Assembly (NCBI RefSeq): GCF_000378765.1
Contig: NZ_KB905347.1
Location: 44,230 to 108,229, forward strand
Length of the DNA: 64,000 nt
Reading direction: 5' to 3'
Source of the DNA: Psychroflexus tropicus DSM 15496
Lineage (GTDB): Bacteria; Bacteroidota; Bacteroidia; Flavobacteriales; Flavobacteriaceae
This document shows, one piece after another, positions 1 to 8,148 of this stretch. Numbering within the stretch: position 1 is the stretch's first letter; each line of letters opens with the position of its first letter. Below the pieces are notes generated by a model. The model saw only the letters and a list, made by a program, of their open reading frames with translations, had not been told where the DNA came from and made no database searches. The position numbers and the translations under genes were made by a program.

Positions 1-21
1 AGCCTTATTTGACGATTGAAT

Positions 22-912
22 TTATTCCTTGAAAGGCTTCTTAAGCTGATTCCAAAAATCCTGAGGATAATCTTCATCATTCTGAAAACCAAGTTCAATA
101 TCTCTACCATTTTCTGGAACATGAGCCGTTCCAAATAAATAATCCCAAAGACTCAAACTAAGACCAAAATTCATTCCGTAGGGATGATTTTCTGGGAGGG
201 CTTTGGAATGGTGCCAAATGTGCATTTTAGGATTGTTAAACACGTATTTCAGCGGTCCATAATCCCAACCCACATTGGCATGGTTAAGGTGACCTACCAG
301 TACGCCGAACATGTGAACGATAAAGAATTCTTGAATTCCGAAACCAATCATAGCCAAAGGCACGTATTGGATAACTTTATAGACGATAGTTTCCATAAAA
401 TGAAACCTAAACTGAGCAGCGAAACCCATTTCTTTCACACTGTGATGTACCTTATGAAACTTCCATAACCATGGCTGTTTATGCAACTGAATATGCACAT
501 TCCATTGAATAAAATCAGCCACCAAAAACATGATCAAAAATTGTGACCAGACAGGGAAATTTTGAATGTGAAAAGCGACGATATTTTCTATACCTAAGAA
601 GTGAAGACCATCATTAAAAAGCTCTACCACAACATTGGATATAGCATTGTAACCGATGAGTGAAAAGATGAAGAAGTTGAAAAACACATAAAACAAGTCT
701 AGCCAAAATCCTTTTCTAATCAATTTCTGATTTTTTCTCCATGGAATAATAAGCTCCATAGACAGGACTAAAAACGAAAGCCCTATCAACCACCAAAAAT
801 AATTGGTAAGCGAAGGGTTTTGAATCTCATTGATCAGGTAATTATAATACCCACTAAAGGAGTTGAGAAATATGTCTTTATACTTTTCCATATTGGATTC
901 AAAAATAACCAT
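22..912 (-). CDS. Sterol desaturase / fatty acid hydroxylase family membrane protein
   Basis: This is a 296-aa integral membrane protein of the fatty acid hydroxylase superfamily, di-iron enzymes that hydroxylate or desaturate lipids in the membrane. The histidine ligands are visible: H140-x3-H144, then H153-x2-HH (HKVHH), H208-x2-H211 and a final HIWHH at 231-235. Hydrophobic segments lie at about 37-58, 70-95, 120-138 and 180-207. The reading frame is complete, with the stop just inside the window edge. It stands alone, divergent from the SDR at 1053. The natural substrate cannot be read from sequence; in Flavobacteriia such proteins may act on carotenoids, sterol-like or acyl lipids. Family call is secure, the reaction is not. 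Confidence 0.85.
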   Translation of the reverse strand: MVIFESNMEKYKDIFLNSFSGYYNYLINEIQNPSLTNYFWWLIGLSFLVLSMELIIPWRKNQKLIRKGFWLDLFYVFFNFFIFSLIGYNAISNVVVELFNDGLHFLGIENIVAFHIQNFPVWSQFLIMFLVADFIQWNVHIQLHKQPWLWKFHKVHHSVKEMGFAAQFRFHFMETIVYKVIQYVPLAMIGFGIQEFFIVHMFGVLVGHLNHANVGWDYGPLKYVFNNPKMHIWHHSKALPENHPYGMNFGLSLSLWDYLFGTAHVPENGRDIELGFQNDEDYPQDFWNQLKKPFKE

Positions 913-1052
913 TTAAGGCTACAGAAAATGTATCATAAGTCACAATAGTGTTTTAAAATTAATTGACTGTGTTTTGGAAATAATTATCTCTAGAGGTCTT
1001 TAGAATCTATAGATCCCTTACTTTTAGTGTTCTTTATAAAGAAAGATTAAGC

Positions 1053-1811
1053 ATGGATTTTAAAGATAAAAGCGTTTTAATTACAGGAGCGTCAAGAGGA
1101 ATTGGAAGAGCCACCGCTATTGCCTTTGCGAAACAAGGGGCTAAAGTTGGAATCAACTTCAGATCAAATCAAAAAGAGGCGGAATTGACGCTTTCGAGCC
1201 TTGAGGGAGAGGGACATCAGCTTTTTCAGGCTGATATTTCAGTAGAAGTCGAGGCAAAAGCACTTATAGAGAAATTTATCGGAACCTACGGTCATATAGA
1301 TATCCTAGTCAATAATGCTGGGATTGCCATTTCTCATCCTATTGAAGACGTAGGTTTTGAAGACTGGACCACTGCCTGGACTAGGACTTTGCAAACCAAT
1401 CTAATAGCAGCTGCCAATCTTTGCTTTCTTTCAGCAAAACATATGATGAAAGTCAAAAGAGGAAGCATCGTCAATGTGTCGTCCAGAGGAGCTTTTCGTG
1501 GAGAACCCGATCAGCCGGCTTATGGCGCCAGTAAGGCCGGACTTAATGCCTTAAGTCAGTCCTTAGCCAAAAAATTAGCGCCGTATAACATCCAGGTGGG
1601 CGTGGTGGCTCCAGGATTTACAGAAACCGATATGGCCAATGAAGCCCTCTCTAATGATGAAAAGCAAAGCATGATGAATGAAATTCCATTCAAGCGCATG
1701 GCCTCACCAGAGGAAGTAGCACACGCGATCTTATTTTTAGCTTCCGAAAACGCTGCTTATGCTTCTGGAAGCATCATAGACGTTAACGGGGCCAGCTATC
1801 TTAGAAGTTAG
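1053..1811 (+). CDS. Short-chain dehydrogenase/reductase (FabG-like)
   Basis: A 252-aa classical SDR, a Rossmann-fold NAD(P)H-dependent oxidoreductase. The cofactor motif TGASRGIG is at 11-18, NNAG at 87-90, the catalytic serine at 143/144 and Y157-x3-K161 are all intact, and the C-terminus has the usual VNGA stretch. An arginine in the first motif and the R37 after beta-2 suggest NADPH preference. The gene resembles 3-oxoacyl-ACP reductase but the fatty-acid synthesis genes are not nearby, so it is more likely a carbonyl reductase of unknown substrate. Its stop lies 3 nt from the stop of the convergent gene at 1815. Cytoplasmic. Confidence 0.85.
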   Translation: MDFKDKSVLITGASRGIGRATAIAFAKQGAKVGINFRSNQKEAELTLSSLEGEGHQLFQADISVEVEAKALIEKFIGTYGHIDILVNNAGIAISHPIEDVGFEDWTTAWTRTLQTNLIAAANLCFLSAKHMMKVKRGSIVNVSSRGAFRGEPDQPAYGASKAGLNALSQSLAKKLAPYNIQVGVVAPGFTETDMANEALSNDEKQSMMNEIPFKRMASPEEVAHAILFLASENAAYASGSIIDVNGASYLRS

Positions 1812-1814
1812 GTT

Positions 1815-2258
1815 TTAAAATTTGGGAAAAAACCGACCTGTTTTGGTCTTATACTCCTTATAGTCCTCAAAAGTATCTTCAAGTAAGGTTTCTTCATACT
1901 GAGTTTTATAAAGAAATAAACCTAATACCAAAAGGCTGATGCAAAGCCTATAACCATCGCCCAACCAAAAAGCAAAGCTGAACATAAATATTAAAATACC
2001 AGTGTAAATTGGATGTCTGCTAAGCCTAAAAGCACCGTTGGTAATAAGTTTTGAATCTGATTTTGGAGATGGAAATGGAGACAGATGAATATTGAGCTGC
2101 AGTAAGGCAATACCAGAGATGAGTAGTCCAAAAATACCGAGGTAAAACCAAAGGTCGTGCTCAATGAAATCTATGGCAAACCATTTAAAGTTTAAATAAT
2201 AGACCAGCATTAAAAAGAATTGAATGCTGACCAGGATGATGTCTTTCGTTTTCGGCAT
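1815..2258 (-). CDS. Isoprenylcysteine carboxyl methyltransferase family membrane protein
   Basis: A 147-aa protein with four hydrophobic segments and the ICMT/PEMT signature near its C-terminus: an RHPIY motif followed by a helix and then the pattern EE-x2-L-x3-F-x2-Y-x2-Y-x5-RFFP. In this superfamily that region binds S-adenosylmethionine at the membrane face; bacterial members methylate lipids or other unknown small acceptors. I place the start at 2258 (MPKTKDI) and not at 2291, because a -7 promoter element (CAAAGTTA on the plus strand, 2267-2274) lies inside the longer reading frame. That would leave a leader of only a few nucleotides. The substrate is unknown. Confidence 0.7.
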   Translation of the reverse strand: MPKTKDIILVSIQFFLMLVYYLNFKWFAIDFIEHDLWFYLGIFGLLISGIALLQLNIHLSPFPSPKSDSKLITNGAFRLSRHPIYTGILIFMFSFAFWLGDGYRLCISLLVLGLFLYKTQYEETLLEDTFEDYKEYKTKTGRFFPKF

Positions 2259-2316
2259 TTTTCTTACAAAGTTAATATGCTTTATCAGCAATCCTCATTG
2301 TTAATGTCTATTCTTC

Positions 2317-2359
2317 TGATTTTTATCATTTTAATAGAGCTACTCTCATCGTACTTTTG
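2317..2359 (+). promoter_or_regulatory. hemN promoter with FNR-like dyad
   Basis: TGAT-TTTT-ATCA at 2317-2328 fits the FNR consensus core, and TACTTTTG at 2352-2359 fits the Bacteroidetes -7 element TAnnTTTG. The dyad centre is 36.5 nt from the final G of the -7 element, putting it near -41.5 if transcription starts about 5 nt downstream. The same spacing recurs at 13079-13121 and 15534-15576. Oxygen-independent hemN is a common FNR target, which supports the reading. Confidence 0.6.
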
Positions 2360-2376
2360 ATCTAAAGCAATAGGTA

Positions 2377-3717
2377 ATGAGAGAACTAATTCAAAAATAT
2401 AATGTGCCGGGACCAAGATACACAAGCTATCCAACCGTGCCATATTGGGATCCAGAAAGCTTTTCAGTAGATCGATGGAAAGAGAGTTTGAAAACTAATT
2501 CTTCTAAAGAACTCAGTCTATACATTCATTTGCCCTTTTGCGAAAGCCTATGCACGTTTTGTGCCTGTAACAAACGCATCACTAAAAGGCATGAAGTAGA
2601 AGAACCTTACATACAGGCGCTGTTGAAAGAGTGGAGTCTTTATTTAGAAGTCTTAGAAGAAAAGCCAATCCTTAAAGAAATTCATCTTGGAGGAGGAACC
2701 CCTACCTTCTTTGATGCTGATAACTTAAAAATTCTTATAGAAACTATAAAAGCCTCCTGTGTGATTCCTGAGGAAATCCAGTTTAGCTTTGAAGGCCACC
2801 CCAACAATACCACAGAAAAACATTTAAGCGTGTTACACGAACTTGGATTCGACAGGGTGAGTTATGGCATACAGGATTATAATCCAAAGGTTCAGATAGC
2901 CATCCACAGGATTCAATCCTTTAAAACTGTGAAAGAAGTCACTGAACTTTCCAGACAAATTGGTTACACCTCTATAAGTCACGATATTATCTACGGCCTT
3001 CCATTACAGAACCTTGAGGATGTTAAGAATACCATAGAAAAAACCATAGAACTCAGACCAGATCGGATTGCTTTCTACAGTTATGCCCACGTCCCCTGGA
3101 CTAAAGGTAACGGACAGCGCGGTTATGATGAACAAGATCTACCATCAGCTGATTTAAAACGCCTGCAATATGAAACTGGTAAAAAAATGCTGGAAGATTA
3201 CGGGTATATGGAGATTGGTATGGATCATTTTGCACTACCAGAAGACGAACTATCAAAATCTTATCAAAATCATACTCTGCATAGAAACTTTATGGGTTAT
3301 ACCACCACCAAAACCAACAAGATGATAGGTCTTGGGGTATCAGCGATTAGTGATAGCTGGTTTGGATTTGCCCAGAATAAAAAAGATATCAAAGCCTATT
3401 ATCAAGATTTAAAAAACGGACAATTGTCTATCGAAAAGGGTCACATCTTAACCTCAACTGACCTTGTAATTAGAAGAAAAATTTTAAATTTAATGTGCCA
3501 ATTTAAAACTGACCTTTCAGATGTTGATATTGATTTATTTATCGACATCAAATCAAGCCTAAGAGAATTGGAAGAGGATGATTTATTGATTTTTGAGGAA
3601 CGAAAGCTCCAGGTTACAGAGAAAGGACAAGCATTTATCAGAAATATATGTATGGCCTTTGATCAACGATTAAAAGCTAAACAACACGATACTCAATTAT
3701 TTTCTATGACCATTTAA
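2377..3717 (+). CDS. hemN: Oxygen-independent coproporphyrinogen III oxidase
   Basis: A 446-aa radical-SAM enzyme that decarboxylates coproporphyrinogen III to protoporphyrinogen IX without O2, in haem synthesis. The HemN-specific start PGPRYTSYPT is at 11-20 and the radical-SAM cluster is C55-x3-C59-x2-C62 followed by C64, as in true HemN rather than HemW. A GGGTPTF SAM motif follows around 105. Length matches the family. The universal stress gene begins 11 nt downstream and is probably cotranscribed. The upstream FNR-like dyad at 2317 suggests induction under low oxygen, in step with the cbb3 oxidase genes at 7-15.5 kb, which need haem. Confidence 0.96.
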   Translation: MRELIQKYNVPGPRYTSYPTVPYWDPESFSVDRWKESLKTNSSKELSLYIHLPFCESLCTFCACNKRITKRHEVEEPYIQALLKEWSLYLEVLEEKPILKEIHLGGGTPTFFDADNLKILIETIKASCVIPEEIQFSFEGHPNNTTEKHLSVLHELGFDRVSYGIQDYNPKVQIAIHRIQSFKTVKEVTELSRQIGYTSISHDIIYGLPLQNLEDVKNTIEKTIELRPDRIAFYSYAHVPWTKGNGQRGYDEQDLPSADLKRLQYETGKKMLEDYGYMEIGMDHFALPEDELSKSYQNHTLHRNFMGYTTTKTNKMIGLGVSAISDSWFGFAQNKKDIKAYYQDLKNGQLSIEKGHILTSTDLVIRRKILNLMCQFKTDLSDVDIDLFIDIKSSLRELEEDDLLIFEERKLQVTEKGQAFIRNICMAFDQRLKAKQHDTQLFSMTI

Positions 3718-3728
3718 AACCAAAACCT

Positions 3729-4562
3729 ATGAAAAAGATTTTAGTACCCGTCGATTTTTCTAAACCTTCAGAAAATGCACTCAAAGTAGCAGCTAAACTT
3801 GCCAATAAAAATAATGCAGAGCTTCACGTTTTACACGTCATTGAACTGGCTGAATCTCTTTTTGGGGCAGAACAGTTTAATGTGAATGACGACCAGATTA
3901 TATTCTTTATGAAGCTTGCCAGTAAACGATTTAATGAGTTTTTAGATAAACCATACTTGAAAGACCTTAAAGTTAAAGATTACGTAGAGCCAGGCTCGAC
4001 TGCCTTTGTCATTAAAAGTCTGGTAGAGGACCACGAAATCGATATGATCGTTATGGGCTCAAGTGGAGTATCTGGTCTGGAGGAAATCGTAATTGGATCC
4101 AATACCGAAAAAGTAGTTAGACACTCTGAGGTTCCTGTCTTGGTAGTGAAAAATGAAATTAAAGATATCAATATTAATCGTGTAGTTTTTGCTTCAAATT
4201 TTGAACTCGAAAACGTAGACGCTTTCAAAAAGGCTAAAAAGTTCGCCAATAGTTTTAATGCCGATATGCATATGCTTTATGTCAACATGCCTGGGAATCA
4301 ATTTAGCAGTACAAAAGAAATTCATGAGCAAATGAGGAGTTTTCTTAAAAAAGTGGAAATGCCACTAGACAAAAAAAATATTGAAATTTTTAACGACTAT
4401 AGTATTCAGCAAGGTGTGCTCAACGGCTCTGAATATTTGAAAGCAGATTTAATTATCATTCCAACCCACGGCAGAAAAGGCTTGTCTCACTTCTTTAACG
4501 GAAGCATTGGTGAGGATGTAGTCAACCATTCAGAGTTGCCAGTATTGACTTTGAAAATATAA
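3729..4562 (+). CDS. Tandem universal stress protein (UspA family)
   Basis: A 277-aa cytoplasmic protein made of two Usp domains, about 1-141 and 147-277. The first keeps the ATP-binding pattern G-x2-G-x9-G-S (MGSSGVSGLEE then IGSN), and the second has HGRKGLSHFFNGSIGE, a similar loop. Two-domain Usps are common in Flavobacteriia and are often induced by low oxygen or energy stress; their exact molecular role is unknown. It follows hemN by 11 nt, so it probably shares the FNR-like promoter. A strong hairpin at 4579 ends the transcript. Confidence 0.9.
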   Translation: MKKILVPVDFSKPSENALKVAAKLANKNNAELHVLHVIELAESLFGAEQFNVNDDQIIFFMKLASKRFNEFLDKPYLKDLKVKDYVEPGSTAFVIKSLVEDHEIDMIVMGSSGVSGLEEIVIGSNTEKVVRHSEVPVLVVKNEIKDININRVVFASNFELENVDAFKKAKKFANSFNADMHMLYVNMPGNQFSSTKEIHEQMRSFLKKVEMPLDKKNIEIFNDYSIQQGVLNGSEYLKADLIIIPTHGRKGLSHFFNGSIGEDVVNHSELPVLTLKI

Positions 4563-4578
4563 TTGGAATTTCACTCAC

Positions 4579-4610
4579 AAAAAAAAGCATCTTTAAATGG
4601 TGCTTTTTTT
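4579..4610. terminator. Bidirectional rho-independent terminator
   Basis: Stem AAAAAAAAGCATC / GGTGCTTTTTTT with a 7-nt loop, with an A-run on one side and a T-run on the other. It lies between the convergent usp and trxA genes and can serve both. Confidence 0.85.
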
Positions 4611-4627
4611 GTTTAGTCAATATAAAT

Positions 4628-4927
4628 TTAAGAATAAGAACGAATCCTCTGCACAAGGTCATCCTTCTGTAACACTCCACTTTGTCTCCATTTTTGTTCA
4701 CCATCTTTAAAAATCATCATTGTAGGTACTCCCCTCACCTGGTATTTAGCAGCTAGTTGCTGATTTTTGTCGACGTCAATTTTAATAATTTTCACTCCCT
4801 CACCAAGCTCTTCTTTAACTTCTTTTAAAATAGGAGCAAGCATTTTACAGGGACCACACCAGTCTGCAAAAAAGTCGATGAGCACTGGAGTTTCACTATT
4901 TATAATTTCATTAAATTTCTGACTCAT
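4628..4927 (-). CDS. trxA: Thioredoxin
   Basis: A 99-aa cytoplasmic thioredoxin with the classical active site W23-CGPC-K and the cis-proline motif GVPT near 74-77. It reduces protein disulfides. Unlike many flavobacterial thioredoxin-like proteins it has no signal peptide. It starts 30 nt after the stop of the acetyl-CoA hydrolase gene and I see no clear -7 element in that gap, so the two may be one transcript. If so it inherits the FNR-like site at 6316. Confidence 0.95.
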   Translation of the reverse strand: MSQKFNEIINSETPVLIDFFADWCGPCKMLAPILKEVKEELGEGVKIIKIDVDKNQQLAAKYQVRGVPTMMIFKDGEQKWRQSGVLQKDDLVQRIRSYS

Positions 4928-4957
4928 GATTTTATATTTTTAAATTTGATTTTGAAT

Positions 4958-6250
4958 TTACTTGGCATTGAATCTTTCGAAAGCTGCTTTTTGTAAATTC
5001 TCTCGGTGGTCCGGATGGGCTATTGAAATAAGTGCCTCTGCTCTTTGCTTTAAATTTCTACCGTATAAATTCACCACCCCAAATTCAGTAACGATATAAT
5101 GGACGTGGGCTCTTGTAGTGGTTACTCCTGCTCCTTCGTTGAGAAAGGGTGTGATTTTGGATACTCCCTTCTTAGTCACCGAAGGCATCGCAATAATGGC
5201 TTTACCGCCTTCAGACAAGGAAGCTCCACGAATAAAGTCCATTTGACCTCCTACTCCAGAAAACTGCATCTTTCCAATGGTATCAGCACACACCTGGCCG
5301 GTGAGATCGATTTCGATAGCAGAATTGATTGCTGTTACTTTGGGATTTCGTCTAATGATAGCAGTGTCGTTAGTATAAGCGGCTTCTTTCATATGGACCA
5401 AAGGATTATCGTCCATAAAGTCATAAAGCTTTTGAGAGCCCACCGCAAAACAGGTCACTATCTTTCCTGTTTTGACTTCTTTCTGACTTCCATTAATCAC
5501 TCCACTTTCGATCAGGGGTAAAATTCCATCAGAAAACATTTCAGTGTGAATGCCTAAGTTTTTGTGAGACCCCAAATTCTGCAATGCAGCATTAGGAATA
5601 CCACCTATACCCATTTGAAGAGTAGCTCCATCTTCTACCAATGTCGCCACATTAGCTCCTATCTTGCGTTCAAGTTCAGTGGTCTCTGGCTGTTCATGTC
5701 CGTAAATTTGCTCATCAGCTTCAATAGCAAAATCCAATTCACTCATATGAATGATTCCATCTCCGTGGGTCCTTGGCACCTGCGGATTCACCTGAGCTAT
5801 AACTAACTTTGCGGTTTGTATCGCCGGTATGGTAATGTCAACAGAAGTCCCCAGAGAGCAATAGCCGTGACGGTCTGGAGGAGACACCTGGATTAAAGCC
5901 ACATCCAGTGGCAAGATGGAACGTCTGAATAACCGATGAATTTCGCTTAAGAAAATGGGGATATAATCTCCATTGCCCTGTTTAACTGAATTTCTTACGT
6001 TACCACCTACAAAGACACTATTAATTTTAAAGGCTTTAGAAAAAGGATCTTCGGTATATTTAGCCTGACCTTCGGTATGAAGGTGTATAATTTCAACATC
6101 CTCTAGAGACTCATATCTTGAAACCAAGGCATCGATCAATTTTTGAGGTGTCATGGCTGCGCCTTGAATAAAGACACGATCTCCAGATTTAATTTTAGAT
6201 ACGGCTTCTTCAGAACTTACTCTGTTTAAATATTCACGTTTCATCTTCAA
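4958..6250 (-). CDS. Acetyl-CoA hydrolase/transferase family protein
   Basis: A 430-aa member of the CoA-transferase family I that includes acetyl-CoA hydrolase, succinyl-CoA:acetate CoA-transferase and 4-hydroxybutyrate CoA-transferase. The N-terminal half carries the CoA-transferase fold with SPPDRHGYCSLG at 123-134; the C-terminal half holds the catalytic glutamate in HTEM (E237) preceded by GIGGIPNA. The reaction moves CoA between acetate and another acid, or hydrolyses acetyl-CoA. Succinyl-CoA:acetate transfer is plausible but not provable. A second ATG two codons in (6244) is an equally good start. A -7 element is at 6264-6271 and an FNR-like dyad at 6316, suggesting a role in acetate-producing, low-oxygen metabolism. 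Confidence 0.88.
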   Translation of the reverse strand: MKMKREYLNRVSSEEAVSKIKSGDRVFIQGAAMTPQKLIDALVSRYESLEDVEIIHLHTEGQAKYTEDPFSKAFKINSVFVGGNVRNSVKQGNGDYIPIFLSEIHRLFRRSILPLDVALIQVSPPDRHGYCSLGTSVDITIPAIQTAKLVIAQVNPQVPRTHGDGIIHMSELDFAIEADEQIYGHEQPETTELERKIGANVATLVEDGATLQMGIGGIPNAALQNLGSHKNLGIHTEMFSDGILPLIESGVINGSQKEVKTGKIVTCFAVGSQKLYDFMDDNPLVHMKEAAYTNDTAIIRRNPKVTAINSAIEIDLTGQVCADTIGKMQFSGVGGQMDFIRGASLSEGGKAIIAMPSVTKKGVSKITPFLNEGAGVTTTRAHVHYIVTEFGVVNLYGRNLKQRAEALISIAHPDHRENLQKAAFERFNAK

Positions 6251-6263
6251 TTCTATTTTAATG

Positions 6264-6327
6264 CAAAATTAAAGCTCTGTTGACTATTGAAGAGGCGCTT
6301 AAACAAAGATTTAAATGATTTTTATCA
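6264..6327 (-). promoter_or_regulatory. Promoter with upstream FNR-like dyad (acetyl-CoA hydrolase)
   Basis: On the plus strand CAAAATTA at 6264-6271 is the reverse complement of TAATTTTG, a TAnnTTTG -7 element, 13 nt before the first ATG. TGAT-TTTT-ATCA lies at 6316-6327. The distance from the dyad centre to the last -7 base is 57.5 nt, exactly 21 nt (two helical turns) more than at hemN and the cco promoters, which would correspond to a class I activator position near -62. Confidence 0.5.
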
Positions 6328-6383
6328 GCTTTAAGTCAAGTTGAAGGTTCAATTAAAGTATAGGAAGGAATAGTAAGACCGAA

Positions 6384-6830
6384 TTAATTTTGTAATTGAT
6401 TCCAGGTCCAGATTTGAGCATCTTTATAGGATTCAAAAATCTCATAAGGCACAGGTTGTTTTTGAAATAAAAAAATCATTTTGAGGACCCAGTGCATGGT
6501 CTTATTTGGGATAACATAAGCGGTACCTTTGCAATACTGTTTCATCAGATCATGATTATCCTTGAGCCACTTAGCTTGCTGTTTTTGATGAGATAGTTTT
6601 GGGACAGCTGCTTTAGTCGCATCAAAAATGATGGCCAGTTGCTGCTGTGTAAAATAACAATCGTCCAATTCTTTTAAGTAAGCCTTAAAATTGGCGTTGG
6701 TGCTTTTTTCACCTGTAAACGTCACTGTGATTAAAGGGAAGGACGTTTGGTCTACTAATGCGTATGAGCTTGACTTCAATTTTTTGTTTAAAAGTAATAA
6801 AATTTTAAACGATTGTACTTGCAAAAGCAT
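6384..6830 (-). CDS. STAS/SpoIIAA-like hypothetical protein
   Basis: A 148-aa soluble protein without signal peptide. The middle resembles SpoIIAA-like/STAS folds of unknown function: an early strand ending in VTFTG, an alternating segment ending in IFDAT, a basic helix with HQKQQAKWLKDN, then a strand (GTAYVIPN) and a C-terminal WTWNQLQN. Homologues often occur singly in Bacteroidetes. I cannot give a function. The N-terminal 17 residues are hydrophobic and poorly typical; a later start is possible. It has 133 nt before the acetyl-CoA hydrolase and 159 nt after the SafE-like gene, so it is probably a single-gene unit. Confidence 0.6.
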   Translation of the reverse strand: MLLQVQSFKILLLLNKKLKSSSYALVDQTSFPLITVTFTGEKSTNANFKAYLKELDDCYFTQQQLAIIFDATKAAVPKLSHQKQQAKWLKDNHDLMKQYCKGTAYVIPNKTMHWVLKMIFLFQKQPVPYEIFESYKDAQIWTWNQLQN

Positions 6831-6989
6831 GTTCTTTCTAGTAACTAACTTTAAGTTTCACTATTACTGAGTAATTCAATCTAACTGCAAAGCAGAGACA
6901 ATTATTTAAATTGTGTGAGTTAGTTCCTAAACCCAACTTAGAATTATAATTCAGAATTCTAAATATAGATTCCAATCATTAGCAAGCTC

Positions 6990-7691
6990 TTAATGACACT
7001 CCATTGAAGCAGTTACCTGAGTCGTCGCTGGTTTTGGAGAGACGTAAGGGATGCCTAAACCTAGTCCTCTGAGGATAAATAATATACCGATGATAGCTAC
7101 GGCAATGGGGATAAGGCGTTTTGGGTTGAATTTCAATACTGAATTCAGCCAGTCTTTAGCGTAAATAACCACACTCATCAATGGAATGGTACCTAAACCA
7201 AAAAACACCATATACAAGGAACTCTCAACTAAACCAGAAATGGCAATTGACCCAAACACAGCCATATAGACCAGACCGCAGGGTAGCAGGCCATTCAAAA
7301 ATCCTAAATAAAAAAAAGTGTCTAGATTTTTCTTTTTAAGCGATGCACCAAGCTCAGACTTTAGTTTTCCAACCCATCGGAATATGGGCTTACTCACATT
7401 AAGTTTGCCTAAAATAGATTCAGAAAAAAGTAACGACGACAGCATTATAAGCCCTATAAGAATAGAAAGTTGCTGCTGAACTCCAAATAAAGCAAAGCTT
7501 TCTCCTATAAAACCAAACACCAGTCCAATGAGGGCATAAGTCGTCACTCTACCTAAATGGTATAGTGTAATCTGAACAGCTTTTCTAACTGGATTATATC
7601 GATCTACTGGAAGCATCAACGCAATGGGGCCACACATGCCCACACAGTGAAAACTTCCCAATAGTCCTAATATGAAAGCCGTCCACAACAT
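6990..7691 (-). CDS. SafE/TauE-family membrane protein of the cbb3 locus
   Basis: A 233-aa protein with about six membrane helices. It begins with GLLGSFHCVGMCGPI (C16 and C20), the hallmark of the cytochrome-biogenesis/sulfite exporter-like proteins encoded with cbb3 oxidases, and has a second conserved LLPCGLVY around 135. The cysteines suggest a role in copper or haem handling during oxidase assembly, but that is inference from context. It is the last gene of the minus-strand cco series, 3 nt after ccoH. Confidence 0.82.
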   Translation of the reverse strand: MLWTAFILGLLGSFHCVGMCGPIALMLPVDRYNPVRKAVQITLYHLGRVTTYALIGLVFGFIGESFALFGVQQQLSILIGLIMLSSLLFSESILGKLNVSKPIFRWVGKLKSELGASLKKKNLDTFFYLGFLNGLLPCGLVYMAVFGSIAISGLVESSLYMVFFGLGTIPLMSVVIYAKDWLNSVLKFNPKRLIPIAVAIIGILFILRGLGLGIPYVSPKPATTQVTASMECH

Positions 7692-7694
7692 AAT

Positions 7695-8141
7695 TTAGAT
7701 CTTAATTTTTTGTTGGATAAAATAACTCTCGCCTTGGTGATCAAATTTTAAATTTACTTCCCATTTCCCAGACTTAAGCAAAGCTTTTGGCAAAATATAG
7801 TAGTTATCTTCCAACTGAAGTTGAACGGTAAAATCTAAAGCCTTATCTGAAGGTCTGTATAAGAAAAGCTCACCTTTGATGTTTTGAGGTTTGAATTCTT
7901 TAGGAAAAATTAATTTCACGCCTTCATTCACAATCTCTATCTTAACGTGATTGGTAAGGTCTGCAGCATTTTGAGCTGAATTTAAATCCTCTTGAAAGGT
8001 TAATTCTTTCTGATAATAAGACTCAACCACCAGGTCGTGAGCCAATTCATCTTTGGACATCATTTGCACCACCATGACCATAATAAAGCCAATAAACAAT
8101 ACAAATGCTATAACGATAGAAGTTCCCCAATTTAATTTCAT
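7695..8141 (-). CDS. ccoH: FixH/CcoH family protein
   Basis: A 148-aa protein with one N-terminal membrane helix (about 8-30) and a periplasmic domain, as in FixH/CcoH, which is required for cbb3 assembly and copper delivery. The conserved start MKLNWGTSIVIAFVLFI-type helix and the C-terminal beta-rich part with YRPSDKALDF match. It sits 7 nt after ccoG and 3 nt before the SafE-like gene, the usual order. Confidence 0.85.
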   Translation of the reverse strand: MKLNWGTSIVIAFVLFIGFIMVMVVQMMSKDELAHDLVVESYYQKELTFQEDLNSAQNAADLTNHVKIEIVNEGVKLIFPKEFKPQNIKGELFLYRPSDKALDFTVQLQLEDNYYILPKALLKSGKWEVNLKFDHQGESYFIQQKIKI

Positions 8142-8148
8142 AATTATT

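Noticed and set aside
184..468. Open frame opposite the sterol desaturase gene (and similar antisense frames elsewhere)
   Set aside because: They lie within well-supported genes and have no domain, signal or start context of their own.
6938..6962. Hairpin TTAGAATT / AATTCTAA as terminator of the cco locus
   Set aside because: Short, purely AT-rich stem without a T-run; not convincing.
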